Positions 51,640-61,900 of a stretch of 64,000 nt of DNA are shown here, piece after piece. A program made the translations under genes and the position numbers. The DNA lies in the NCBI GenBank assembly GCA_045636545.1, contig JAZTXR010000055.1:1-64000 (forward strand), read 5' to 3'. The stretch is from HGM04593 sp045636545. GTDB lineage: Bacteria > Bacteroidota > Bacteroidia > Bacteroidales > Bacteroidaceae. Position 1 is the first letter of the stretch. Each line of letters opens with the position of its first letter. Below the pieces are notes generated by a model. It was not told the DNA's origin, searched no databases, and saw nothing but the letters and a program-made list of their open reading frames with translations.

Positions 51640-51647
51640 TATCTTCG
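51640..51647 (+). promoter_or_regulatory. Variant -7 box (TATCTTCG) for the TonB receptor operon
   Basis: It ends 20 nt before the TTG start codon. There is no TTTG at the -33 position. The transcript would have a leader of only about 15 nt. Confidence 0.5.
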
Positions 51648-51667
51648 CGTTCAATTAATGAACGACA

Positions 51668-53872
51668 TTGAATCTTTTATTCTCCATACTCGCACTGCTT
51701 GTGTCACCGGTTGAACCTGTCGATTCGGTGCTGCCGTCGATTGACATTGTCTCGTCTGTGAAGATATCCGATGAGGATGCGGGTGCGTATTCATCGACCT
51801 CACTGCGCCGCGTGGAATTGGAGAACCGTCACCTGACATCCGTCAAGGAACTGTCGGTGCTTGCACCCAATTTCTATCAGCCCGACTATGGCTCGCGCAT
51901 GACATCGTCGATGTATGTGCGTGGCTTCGGCTCGCGCATAGACCAGCCCGTGGTGGGAATGAACATCGATGGCGTGCCGGTGATGAACAAGAACAGCTAC
52001 GATTTTGAACTCTTTGATATTGACCGCATTCAGGTGATGCGTGGTGCGCAGGGCTTGCTTTTCGGGCGCAACACCTCGGGCGGGGCAATGAACATCTACA
52101 CTATGTCGCCGCTCGATTTTCAAGGAAAGCGCCTTGCCGTGGAGTATGGCACTGCGAACAATGTGCGTCTCAAGGCTTCGCATTATGCCAAGGTGGGTGA
52201 CACTTTCGGTTGGGCAGTGGGTGTCATGTACAACCACAGCGACGGCTATTTCAAGAACCACGAACTGGGCAAGAACTGCGATGGCGGTGACAATGCCGCG
52301 CTGCGCCTGCGCCTGCAGTGGCAGCCGGGCGGCAACATGAGCATTGACAATACCCTCTCGGCCGGCTATGTGAGCGAGGGCGGTTGGGCATACGGCCATT
52401 ACAATGTCTACAGGCAACAACTTGAGCCGGTTGCATATAACGACGAGTGTTCCTACAAGCGCTTCAACCTCTCCGATGGTCTTGTAATCAAAAGGCGTTT
52501 CGACCGCATGACACTCTCGTCTGTCACAGGATATCAGTATGTCGATGACCGTATGGAACTCGACAACGATTTTCTGCCGCTCGACTATTTCTCAATGGGG
52601 CAGTACCAGAAGGAACACTCCCTGACACAGGAGTTCGTTGTCAAGGCCGATGACTTGGGCGCTTTCAATCTTTTGGGCGGCGTGTTCGGCTTCTTCAAGC
52701 ACAACAGGATGTCGGCACCTGTGCACTTTAAGCAGTATGGCATCGACAATCTCATACTCAAGAATGCCAACGAGAACTACTATTGGCTGCTCACGGGTGA
52801 CAGGGAACTGTCGTTCGAAGAGGATGCCTTTACCATTCACGACGATTTCACAATACCGGCAATGGGCGTTGCAGCCTTTGTGCAGGGTGGTCTCTCTTTA
52901 GGAGGTTTTGATGTCAAGGCCGGCCTGCGTGTCGATTATGAATACTCCTCGATGAGCTACGACAGCCGTGCAACGGTGCGCTACAGTACATACAGGGATT
53001 TGCGCGACAGCAACGAACTGAACTCTGTTTTCAAGGGAAACAGGGCTGTGGATGCGCTTGAGGTGTTGCCGAGCCTCTCTGTCTCATACGATGGCAGTTG
53101 GGGTAACGTCTATGCTTCGGCACGTAAAGGCTTCAAGTCCGGCGGCTTCAATACACAGCTCTTCTCCGATATTTTGCAAAGCAAGATGATTGGCGAGCTC
53201 ATTGGCAACGACCAGGAGGCCGATGTGTCGTCTACGGTGTATCGCCCCGAGGAGAACTGGACATACGAACTGGGCGCGCACCTCTCGCCGCTTGCAAACG
53301 GAAACTTGGATATATCAGCCACGCTGTTTTATATAGGTTGCCGCAACCAGCAACTTACGGTCTTTCCGCAGGGAATGGGCACGGGGCGCATGATGTCCAA
53401 TGCCGGCCGCTCGTTCAGCACCGGCGTGGAACTTGGTGCGCGTTATGTAGTCGGCGCCTTTACCATTGATGCGGGATTTGGCTACACACACGCCCGTTTC
53501 ATTGAGTATAACCGCGGCGATGTGGATCTTGCCGGCAAGGCGTTGCCATACGCACCGCGCGAGACTTACTCTGCCAATATTGCCTATCGCATTCCCGTTC
53601 CGCGCAGTTTTGCAAACATCTTTGTGCTCAATGTTGGTTGGAACGGCGTTGGGCGCATATATTGGAACGAGGAGAACACGCTGTCGCAACCGTTCTATAG
53701 CCTGCTGTCGGCATCGCTTGTGTGGGAAAAAGGGCACTGGGGCGCATCGCTGTGGGGCAAGAACCTGCTGAATGAAAAGTACAATACGTTCTATTTCCGC
53801 TCAATAGGCAACGACTTCTTTGCGCAGGGCAAACCGTTGCATCTTGGAGTGTCATTTCATGTAAATTTATAA
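51668..53872 (+). CDS. TonB-dependent outer-membrane receptor
   Basis: A 734-aa receptor. After a short hydrophobic N-terminus comes the plug domain (about 50-150) with RGFGSRIDQPVVGMNIDGV and RIQVMRGAQGLLFGRNTSGGAMNI, then a 22-strand-type barrel ending LGVSFHVNL. There is no carboxypeptidase-like N-terminal domain and no SusD gene, so it is not a SusC-type. The only start in frame is TTG at 51668, because TGA lies at 51659-51661. It heads a row with a lipoprotein and a DUF4091 hydrolase. The ligand is unknown. Confidence 0.9.
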   Translation: MNLLFSILALLVSPVEPVDSVLPSIDIVSSVKISDEDAGAYSSTSLRRVELENRHLTSVKELSVLAPNFYQPDYGSRMTSSMYVRGFGSRIDQPVVGMNIDGVPVMNKNSYDFELFDIDRIQVMRGAQGLLFGRNTSGGAMNIYTMSPLDFQGKRLAVEYGTANNVRLKASHYAKVGDTFGWAVGVMYNHSDGYFKNHELGKNCDGGDNAALRLRLQWQPGGNMSIDNTLSAGYVSEGGWAYGHYNVYRQQLEPVAYNDECSYKRFNLSDGLVIKRRFDRMTLSSVTGYQYVDDRMELDNDFLPLDYFSMGQYQKEHSLTQEFVVKADDLGAFNLLGGVFGFFKHNRMSAPVHFKQYGIDNLILKNANENYYWLLTGDRELSFEEDAFTIHDDFTIPAMGVAAFVQGGLSLGGFDVKAGLRVDYEYSSMSYDSRATVRYSTYRDLRDSNELNSVFKGNRAVDALEVLPSLSVSYDGSWGNVYASARKGFKSGGFNTQLFSDILQSKMIGELIGNDQEADVSSTVYRPEENWTYELGAHLSPLANGNLDISATLFYIGCRNQQLTVFPQGMGTGRMMSNAGRSFSTGVELGARYVVGAFTIDAGFGYTHARFIEYNRGDVDLAGKALPYAPRETYSANIAYRIPVPRSFANIFVLNVGWNGVGRIYWNEENTLSQPFYSLLSASLVWEKGHWGASLWGKNLLNEKYNTFYFRSIGNDFFAQGKPLHLGVSFHVNL

Positions 53873-53877
53873 AAACA

Positions 53878-54336
53878 ATGAAAAAAACAATATTATCACT
53901 ATTTTTGCCGATGACTCTGCTGTCATGCGTGGATAACAGCGCAACATTCCCCGCCGATGCCGATGGTGTCTATTATGGCGACCTTGTTGTGGGTGACTAT
54001 ACCCAAAGGAATGTGGGCATATCGGTGACCGAAACATCGGACTCCACGGTAGATGTGTTCTTCGATAACGTGAAGTTTGCTGCTGCCATGCCTTTGAAGA
54101 TTGATATAACCGTCAAGTCTGTACCTTGCATGAAGAGCGGCGCTGTGCTTGGCTTTTCGGCTGTGGACATAGACCCTTATATGAACCGCGAGAAGGAACC
54201 GCAACCCGAGTACCGCTTTGCATTCATCTCGGGCGCAGTTGAAGGGAATGAACTTCTGCTCGAGGCCCGTATGTCCGATGACCTGAAACCTTCCCGTGCA
54301 GGGAAGAGCTTCAGCTTTAAGGGAACCTGTAATTGA
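53878..54336 (+). CDS. Calycin-like lipoprotein
   Basis: A 152-aa lipoprotein with lipobox LLSC (Cys 17). The body is a small beta-barrel-like domain (GVYYGDLVVGDYTQRNVGISVTE, then FSFKGTCN), resembling the calycin-like domain found in Bacteroides lipoproteins. Such domains bind small hydrophobic ligands. It lies 5 bp after the TonB receptor, which suggests it works with it at the surface. This is inference. Confidence 0.75.
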   Translation: MKKTILSLFLPMTLLSCVDNSATFPADADGVYYGDLVVGDYTQRNVGISVTETSDSTVDVFFDNVKFAAAMPLKIDITVKSVPCMKSGAVLGFSAVDIDPYMNREKEPQPEYRFAFISGAVEGNELLLEARMSDDLKPSRAGKSFSFKGTCN

Positions 54337-54357
54337 TAAAAAGTAAAAACCATAGTT

Positions 54358-56013
54358 ATGAAAAAAGTTCTTTTGGCAGTTCTTGCAATTGCAATGAGCC
54401 TTGGTTCCTTTGCCCAGGTGAAAGCCCGTTGGGGCAGCATTGATGTGCGCTATTCTTTGGATTGCAGTGACGTAGTCAGCGATTGTGCCGTGAACAATGC
54501 TGTGGCATGGCGCGGTGAGCGCGTGAACCTGCAACTTGTTGTGGAGAACGGCGCGAAAGAGAGCAGAGTGGAGTATAGGTTCAGCGACCTCAAGTGTGGC
54601 AGGAGTGTTATCCCCGCGGAGAATGTTGTGGGTGGTTTTGTACTGCCTGTACTCACAGACAGGTTCACCGGCTGTGGCCGTCACGAGGTGGATGCTCATG
54701 GCGAGGTTCCTGTTGCCGACCGCATTACCGTTTCCGATACAACAATTCTCGCCGTAGGTGCCCGCCGTGGCCTGTGGCTCACTGTTCAGGTTCCGCAGAA
54801 CGCAAAGCCCGGAGCATACAAGGGAACTGTTGAACTTGTATCAGCCGGCAAGAAATCGAGATACAGCTACACGGTCAAGGTAATAGACCGCACTTTGCCC
54901 GCGCCAAAGGAGTGGGCTTTCCACCTCGACCTTTGGCAGAATCCATACGCCATAGCCCGCGTGCACAACGTGGAACTGTGGAGTGATGAACATTTTGAGG
55001 CTATGCGCCCTTATATGCTCAAACTTGCTTCGGCGGGTCAGAAAGCCATTACAGCAACGCTCATAGATCGTCCCTGGGATGGCCAGACATACGACCCCTT
55101 CGGCAGCATGGTCACTTGGGTGAAGAAAGCCGACGGCACCTGGTGGTACGACTTCACAATCTTCGACCGTTGGGTAGAGTTCATGATGGAGTGCGGTATA
55201 GACAAGGAGATTACCTGCTTCTCAATGATTCCTTGGAAACTGTCGTTCCGCTACTACGACCAGGCGACCCACTCACACAAGAATATCAACTGCGCTCCGG
55301 GCGAGGAGGCTTACGCGCAGTTCTGGGGCGGAATGCTCAGCGCATTCTCGGCTCACTTGAAGGAGAAAGGCTGGTTTGACAAGACATTCATCTCAATGGA
55401 CGAGCGCAGTCTGCAGCAGATGCAGGCGGCCATAAAGGTTATAAAGGAGTATGCTCCCGGAATGAAGATTTCAATGGCGGGCAACTATCATCCCGAGATT
55501 GAGGCCGACATTCACGACTACTGCCTTGATATCTTTGCATACGGTGCATACACTCCCGAGTTGCTGGCTGCACGCCGCGCGCAGGGCAAGGTCTCTACCT
55601 ACTACACCTGCTGCAGCGCCGAGTATCCGAACCTCTTTACATTCTCGGACCCTGCTGATGCAGCCTTCATCGCTCTCGAGGCTCTTGCAAAAGACCTCGA
55701 CGGCTATCTGCGTTGGGCATACAACAGTTGGACCGTGACCCCCGAGGAGGATTCGCGCTTCACCGCATGGCCTGCGGGCGACACATACGTGGTCTATCCG
55801 TTCAGCGTAAGCTCGGTGCGTTGGGAACGTCTTGTGCAGGGTATCCAGTTGTTCGAGAAATATAAAATTTTGCTTGCCGAGGCAAAGGCTGCCGGCGATG
55901 CAGAGCGCGTGGACGGGCTTGAGAACTTGCTGCGCAGTGTCGATATAAAGAAAATTTCAACCGATAGTGAGGTTATTGTGAATGGCTTTGCAGACGGTTT
56001 GAATGCAATGTAA
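54358..56013 (+). CDS. DUF4091/GH123-like glycoside hydrolase
   Basis: A 551-aa exported protein (signal peptide ending SFAQ). An N-terminal beta-sandwich (about 25-175) precedes a TIM-barrel region of the DUF4091 type. The Asp348-Glu349 pair in FISMDERSLQQ matches the DE dyad used by GH123 beta-N-acetylgalactosaminidases. GH123 acts on glycosphingolipid sugars by substrate-assisted catalysis. The assignment to GH123 itself is inferred from the dyad and fold pattern. It may be co-transcribed with the TonB receptor. Confidence 0.8.
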   Translation: MKKVLLAVLAIAMSLGSFAQVKARWGSIDVRYSLDCSDVVSDCAVNNAVAWRGERVNLQLVVENGAKESRVEYRFSDLKCGRSVIPAENVVGGFVLPVLTDRFTGCGRHEVDAHGEVPVADRITVSDTTILAVGARRGLWLTVQVPQNAKPGAYKGTVELVSAGKKSRYSYTVKVIDRTLPAPKEWAFHLDLWQNPYAIARVHNVELWSDEHFEAMRPYMLKLASAGQKAITATLIDRPWDGQTYDPFGSMVTWVKKADGTWWYDFTIFDRWVEFMMECGIDKEITCFSMIPWKLSFRYYDQATHSHKNINCAPGEEAYAQFWGGMLSAFSAHLKEKGWFDKTFISMDERSLQQMQAAIKVIKEYAPGMKISMAGNYHPEIEADIHDYCLDIFAYGAYTPELLAARRAQGKVSTYYTCCSAEYPNLFTFSDPADAAFIALEALAKDLDGYLRWAYNSWTVTPEEDSRFTAWPAGDTYVVYPFSVSSVRWERLVQGIQLFEKYKILLAEAKAAGDAERVDGLENLLRSVDIKKISTDSEVIVNGFADGLNAM

Positions 56014-56023
56014 TTGATTGAAG

Positions 56024-56911
56024 ATGAAAAAAATGTTATTGGGAGTGCTGCTCCTGTTCTGCTCTTTCTCTGCCGCTGAGGCAAAGGTGTACAGGGTTGA
56101 GGATGTGCCAATGGTGCATCTTGCCGACCGCACCCGCTACGTCAGCAACCCCGACGGAATACTTTCCGCTCCGTCCGTGGCGACAATCGACAGCCTGTTG
56201 TTTGCCCTTGAGGAGAGTACCGGTATCCAGGTGCTTGTGGCTGTGCTTGGCAATATTGAGGGCGGCGACTGTTTTGACTTTGCCTACCGTTTGGGAAAGG
56301 AGAATGGTGTAGGCCGGAAAGAGAGTGACAACGGGCTTGTGGTGCTGCTTTCAACCGGCGAGCGGTGTGTGCAGTTCGCTACAGGCTATGGACTTGAGGG
56401 TGTGATGCCCGATGCAATGTGTAAACGCATACAGCAGCATTACATGGTAGAGCATTTTGCCGGTGGTGACTGGGATGCGGGAATGTTGGCCGGTATGCGT
56501 GCCGTCTGTGGTGTTCTGGATGGTTCTATGGAGGGTGTTGCCGATGAGGATTCCGAAGGGGAACTTATAGCGCTGGCAATATTTATCACTATGATTTTTG
56601 GCGGTCTGGCTGTGATAATCTTTGCTGTTTGGTATAGCAGCCGTTGCCCCAATTGTGGAAAACATAAGATTCAGAGGGTCGCTTCGCGCATTGTGAAACG
56701 TTGTAACGGTTATCTGGTACGCGAGAATACCTATCGTTGCCTGAACTGCGGGCATACGTTTGTGCGTAGAGAACACGCCGATGATAATGGCAATCGCCAT
56801 ACGCGCGGCGGAGTAGTTATTGGCGGCGGTGGCTTTGGGCGTGGCGGCGGCTTCGGTGGAAGTTTTGGCGGTGGCAGCTTTGGCGGCGGTGGCGCTGGCA
56901 GCCGTTTTTGA
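56024..56911 (+). CDS. TPM-domain membrane protein with zinc ribbon
   Basis: A 295-aa protein. A signal peptide precedes a TPM domain (about 25-160: LLFALEESTGIQVLVAVL, ENGVGRKESDNGLVVLLSTG). One transmembrane helix follows (about 180-205), then a cytoplasmic zinc ribbon with CPNCG and CLNCG pairs and a Gly/Phe tail. TPM proteins often sit beside LemA, as here (31-bp gap). ATG 56024 is preferred over a TTG at 56018. The function is unclear. Confidence 0.88.
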   Translation: MKKMLLGVLLLFCSFSAAEAKVYRVEDVPMVHLADRTRYVSNPDGILSAPSVATIDSLLFALEESTGIQVLVAVLGNIEGGDCFDFAYRLGKENGVGRKESDNGLVVLLSTGERCVQFATGYGLEGVMPDAMCKRIQQHYMVEHFAGGDWDAGMLAGMRAVCGVLDGSMEGVADEDSEGELIALAIFITMIFGGLAVIIFAVWYSSRCPNCGKHKIQRVASRIVKRCNGYLVRENTYRCLNCGHTFVRREHADDNGNRHTRGGVVIGGGGFGRGGGFGGSFGGGSFGGGGAGSRF

Positions 56912-56942
56912 GAGTATGTGTAAACAATAAAAAAATAAGAAT

Positions 56943-57524
56943 ATGAAAAAGTCAACAATCATTATTTTGGTAGCGGTGGCTGTGGTTGCCGTTTGGGCAG
57001 TGACAGGTTACAATGGCCTTGTCAAGGCTGATGAGGCTGTCAGTACAGCCTGGAGCAATGTCGAGAACCAGTATCAGCGTCGTGCCGACCTCATCCCCAA
57101 TCTTGTGAACACGGTAAAGGGTTAAGCGGCGCATGAGAAAGACACGCTCGATGCCGTTGTGGCAGCCCGCGCGCGTGCAACACAGGTGACGGTGGATGCC
57201 GAGAGTATGACCCCCGAAATGCTGCAGCAGTACCAGCAGAGTCAAAGCGAGGTGGGCGCCGCGCTTGGTCGCCTGCTTGCTGTTGCCGAGGCCTACCCCG
57301 ATCTCAAGGCAAACACAAACTTCCTTGAACTGCAGGCGCAGCTCGAGGGGACCGAGAACCGCATAAGTGTTGAACGCCGTAATTTCAACGAGGTGGCAAA
57401 GGGTTACAACACCTCTATACGTACATTCCCGCGCAACATTCTTGCCGGAATGTTCGGCTTTGAAAAGCGCCCTTACTTCGAGGCGCAGGAGGGAGTGGAG
57501 AATGTACCGGTGGTGCAGTTTTGA
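56943..57524 (+). pseudogene. lemA: LemA family gene with one nonsense codon
   Basis: The frame encodes a LemA protein: N-terminal helix (about 5-22), TGYNGLVKADEAVSTAWSNVE and LIPNLVNTVKG. It is stopped by TAA at 57123-57125 and continues in the same frame as AAHEKDTLDAVVAARA through to TGA at 57524, with good family sequence to VPVVQF. Homologues have Tyr where the stop is (VKGYAAHE), so one base change (TAT or TAC to TAA) would explain it. It may be a recent pseudogene, a sequence error or a strain variant. The N-terminal 60 aa could still be made. Confidence 0.88.
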
Positions 57525-57550
57525 TGAATGAACAATAGAAATCTTGAAAA

Positions 57551-58708
57551 ATGGAAATAACACCAACAATCAGATACGTAGGGGTGGATGACCTTGATAT
57601 CGACCTCTTTGAGAGCCAATATGTAGTGCCCGAAGGTATGGCATACAATTCGTACATAATACTCGATGAAAAGGTGGCTATTATGGATACTGTGGATGCA
57701 CGCAAGGGTGCAGAGTGGTGGGCTAACGTTGAGTCTGTACTTGCAGGCCGCACCCCCGATTACCTTGTGGTGCAGCACCTTGAGCCCGACCACGCGGCGC
57801 TCATTCACGAGGTAGTGACCCGCTATCCGCAGGTGAAAGTGGTTGCAACGGCAAAGGCTGTGCAGATGATGCCGCAGTTCTTTGACAATGTGGACTTCGA
57901 GGGGCGCACTGTTGTCGTGAAGGAGGGTGATACACTCTCGCTCGGCAGCCACACGTTGCAGTTCTTTGTAGCTCCAATGGTACACTGGCCCGAGGTAATG
58001 GTCTCATACGAACAGAGCGAGAAGGTGCTCTTTGCTGCCGATGCTTTTGGTAAGTTCGGGGCTTTGTGCAATGGGGGCTCTTGGGATTGCGAGGCTCGCC
58101 GCTACTATATAAACATCTGCGGAAAGTATGGCGCGCAGGTGCAGACACTGCTCAAAAAGGCCGCAACGCTGGACATTGCCATAATCTGCCCGTTGCATGG
58201 CCCTGTCTTGACCGGGAATCTTGGTCACTACATTGGGTTGTACGACACTTGGAGTAAGTATGAGCCGGAGAACGAGGGCGTGCTTGTCGCATACGCATCA
58301 ATCCATGGCGGCACAGCCGTGGCTGCCAACCGCCTTGCCGATATGTTGCGCGAAAAAGGCGCACCCAAGGTCGTAGTCGCCGACCTCTCGCGCTGCGACA
58401 TGGCTGAGGCTGTGGAGGATGCTTTCCGCTACAGCCACATGGTGGTGTGCGCGGCTTCATACGATGCCGATGTGTTCCCGCCTATGCACGATTTCCTGCA
58501 CCACCTGAAACTCAAGAGCTACCAGAACCGCAAGGTGGCAATAATGGAGAACGGCTCGTGGGCGCCCACGGCCGGTCGTGTGATGCGTGCCATGCTCGAG
58601 GGTATGAAGAATGTTGAAATTGTTGAACCAGTGGTGACAATACGTTCCCGCATGAAGGATAGCGACCTGCCGGCAATGGAACAGCTGGCGGCACAGCTGC
58701 TTGCGTGA
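57551..58708 (+). CDS. Flavodiiron protein (FprA-type A flavoprotein)
   Basis: A 385-aa soluble flavodiiron enzyme that reduces O2 to water or NO to N2O, protecting anaerobes. The diiron domain has the HxExDH motif (HLEPDHAALIHE, near residues 77-88) with later His and Asp ligands (MVHWPEVM, ADAFG, PLHGP). A flavodoxin domain follows (about 250-385, YASIHGGT binds FMN). Electrons probably come from a rubredoxin or ferredoxin. It is followed by a terminator. Confidence 0.93.
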   Translation: MEITPTIRYVGVDDLDIDLFESQYVVPEGMAYNSYIILDEKVAIMDTVDARKGAEWWANVESVLAGRTPDYLVVQHLEPDHAALIHEVVTRYPQVKVVATAKAVQMMPQFFDNVDFEGRTVVVKEGDTLSLGSHTLQFFVAPMVHWPEVMVSYEQSEKVLFAADAFGKFGALCNGGSWDCEARRYYINICGKYGAQVQTLLKKAATLDIAIICPLHGPVLTGNLGHYIGLYDTWSKYEPENEGVLVAYASIHGGTAVAANRLADMLREKGAPKVVVADLSRCDMAEAVEDAFRYSHMVVCAASYDADVFPPMHDFLHHLKLKSYQNRKVAIMENGSWAPTAGRVMRAMLEGMKNVEIVEPVVTIRSRMKDSDLPAMEQLAAQLLA

Positions 58709-58734
58709 GAATTGTTGTTATAGAGTGTTAAAAT

Positions 58735-58768
58735 AAAATAGGTTTGCCATTGCGGCAAGCCTATTTTT
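58735..58768 (+). terminator. Terminator after the flavodiiron gene
   Basis: A 14-bp stem (58735-58748 / 58754-58767) with one wobble pair and a T5 tract. Confidence 0.85.
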
Positions 58769-58797
58769 GCTATAATATTATAATATATAGATATTTA

Positions 58798-58829
58798 TTT
58801 GCTTTTATAAATAGTATGCTTTACTTTTG
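58798..58829 (+). promoter_or_regulatory. Consensus promoter for the GH95 gene
   Basis: TTTG (58798-58801), exactly 20 nt, then TACTTTTG (58822-58829). The leader is about 85 nt. Confidence 0.8.
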
Positions 58830-58917
58830 TTCTTTGAAATGGTATGCTCCAAAGAGTGTCCTGTTTTATGTATGGATAAAACAATAAACTTAATACTAAC
58901 AATTTAAAACAAACTCT

Positions 58918-61900
58918 ATGAAAAAGATCTTCTTCATGCTTGTCTCTTTCTTGTGTATGGCTTTTGCCGCACAGGCTCAGACAGTAACTGATCTCTCGCA
59001 ATTGAGTAACGACAAAGTCTACACATTGCGTAGTGCGCGTGCTTTCTTGTTGTACAGCGAGAATGTCCCCGGCGAAATCTGTGGTAGCACAGGTAAGCAG
59101 GTTGGCAGTGTAACAAGAAACAATGCCGACCCTGCACAGTTGTTCCGTATCGAAAAGAACGGTTCGAACTACTATCTCTACAGCCTTGGTGCCGAGAAGT
59201 ATGTAAGCTCAAACGGTAGCTTCACTGCAACAGCTTCTTCGGTTCTCAGCCTGACAAACGTTGGTGGCAACTATCCCTGGAAGCTCACCATTGGCGGTAA
59301 CGGTATGAACTCACAGGTAGCCGGACAGATGGATGCCGGTATCACTGTAAACGGCTATACATTAACCGACGAGGGTAACTGCTACATTATTGAGGAGGGC
59401 GTTGCTCCATCTTCTGATTTTTCTGTATCGGTTCTTGGTACAGACAATGCTGCTGCCGGTGTTGTTGTCAACGGCACAGAGTACAAGAATGGCGACACTT
59501 TTACAGTTGATTTCGTGCTCAAGAGAAGCCACCTCAAGGCCAATGCAGTTGAGGGCAAGATTGCTACTGCATACGTTGACGGTGCTGTTGTATATGTAAG
59601 CTACTTTGACGCCGATACAAAGTTCTACACAATCCAGAACGGCAAGGGCGGTTATGTAAGCTTGAACCCAGAGTATTGCAGCGGTGCAAACCTGATGCTT
59701 TCGAACAAGAATACTCCACGCGACAACCAGGCTATCTGGGCATTTGTGAAGAATGGTTCGGTATATAATGTGTATAACTATTCAACAGGTCTTTCAAAGG
59801 TACTTGGTATGACTGGCAGCGAGGCTTCGGCTCGTGCAGTGATGGTGAATCCCGAGACAACTTCTTATACTGTCGAGTTCGACGGTACTTTGAATTTTGG
59901 CAATGGTGAGCCTTCTTACATCAAATGGGCGGGTACTTCAAGCCAGTATTGGAATGACCGTAACAGCTATCTCGCGTTGTGGAACAGCAGTGGCGCTATA
60001 GGTGATACCGGTAGTAAGTTCTTCCTCGATGAGGTTGACTATGCCGATTATCCCGATGAGTACATCCACGAGATTTCAAAGATTGAGGGCGTTTCTTCAT
60101 TCTCACCAAAGAACCCCAATACATTGTGGTACACAACATCGGCCGAGGCTGCGGGTGTAAGCTATCCTTGGATGGAGTATGCATTGCCACTCGGTAACGG
60201 TGAGCTTGGCTGTATGGTATTCGGCGGTGTACGCACCGAGGAGCTCCAGTTCAACGAGAAGACTCTCTGGAGTGGTCCTGCAAACGTTGTAGGCGCAGGC
60301 GGTGGTAACCGTACATTCATGAATTTTGGTTCGTTGTTTATCACAAATAATGACAATACCGTATTTGATGGTGTAACCGACTATGTACGCTACCTCGACA
60401 TTGAGGAGGGTATCGCAGGTGTTGAGTTCAAGAACGTTAATGGTACAAAGCAGGTTCGCAAGTACTTCAGCTCTGCTCCCGACCAGGTAATCGCAGGTCA
60501 GTACGTGAGCGAGGGCGAGGACAAGCTTAACCTTACATTCATGTTGGAGCCTGGTACAGGTATCGGTGCAAGCGCTGTTACATACAACGCCGACGGTACA
60601 GCAGAGTTCACCGGTGCCATGACTGTAAACTATGCGGCACGCTTGCACGTTGTTGCAAGTGAGGGTGCGACAGTGACAGCTTCGGCAAGAGGCATTACTG
60701 TCAAGGATGCAACAGAGGTTACATTCTACCTCAAGGGTGCAACAAACTTCAACGGTGATATGGAGGTTCTCAACAACTACTTTACAACAGAGACTTCGGC
60801 CGATGTCAACGAGCGCGTAAAGGGTGAGATTGAGGCTGCTCAGGCCAAGGGCTTCGCTGCTGTTGAGGCTGCACACGTTGCCGATTTCACAGCAATCACA
60901 AAGCGCATGACATTCGACCTCGGTCTTACAACTCCAACAGTTGACACAAAGACTTTGGTTGACAACTACTATCCAAATAATCCTAACGCAACCAGCACAC
61001 AGAACGACCACCTGTTCCTCGAGCAGTTGTATTTCCACTATGGCCGTTACTTGGCTATCGGCTCAAACCGCAAGCCTATCGCTGCTCCAAACAACCTCCA
61101 GGGTATATGGAACGACCGTGGTGCCGATTCTCCTTGGAACTCTGATATCCACACAAACATCAACATCCAGATGAACTACTGGCCAACTGAGATTACAAAC
61201 CTCAGCGACCTCCACAAGCCATTCGTGAACTTCATCATCCGTGGTGCACAGAGCGATGGTTGGAAGAAGGTAGGTCAGCAGTACAACGCAGGCTACGGCT
61301 GGAGCGTACTTACCGAGTCTTCACTCTACAACAGTATGAGTACATGGGGTAGCAACTACCTTGTTGCAAACGTTTGGTACACCAGCCACTTGTGGATGCA
61401 CTACCGTTATACACAGGATAAGGAGTTCTTGCGCAAGGCATTCCCTGTAATGTGGGATTGCGCAGAGTTCTGGTTCCACCGTCTTATCAAGGACCGCAGA
61501 GTTTACGATGATACATACGTTGCTCCAGATGAGTTCAGTGCCGAGCAGCACGGAAACGAGAAAGAGGACGGTACAGCTCACGCACAGCAGATGATCAGCT
61601 ACCTCTTCGAGAACATTGCCGAGGCTATTGAGATTCTTGGTGCAAACGAGTTGGGGCTTTCACAGGCCGACCTTGACAAACTTGCACTCTACCTTGAGAA
61701 GACAGACAAGGGCTTGCATACCGAGGTTTACGATGGTAAATGGGGTAATCCTTGCTTTGGTGTAAAGACCGGTGATGTATTGCTCCGCGAATGGAAGTAC
61801 TCTCCATATTCAGTAGGTGAGAAGGGCCACCGTCACATCTCGCACCTGATGGCATTGTTCCCAATGGACCAGATTACTCCCGAGAGCGAGTATTTCGTTC

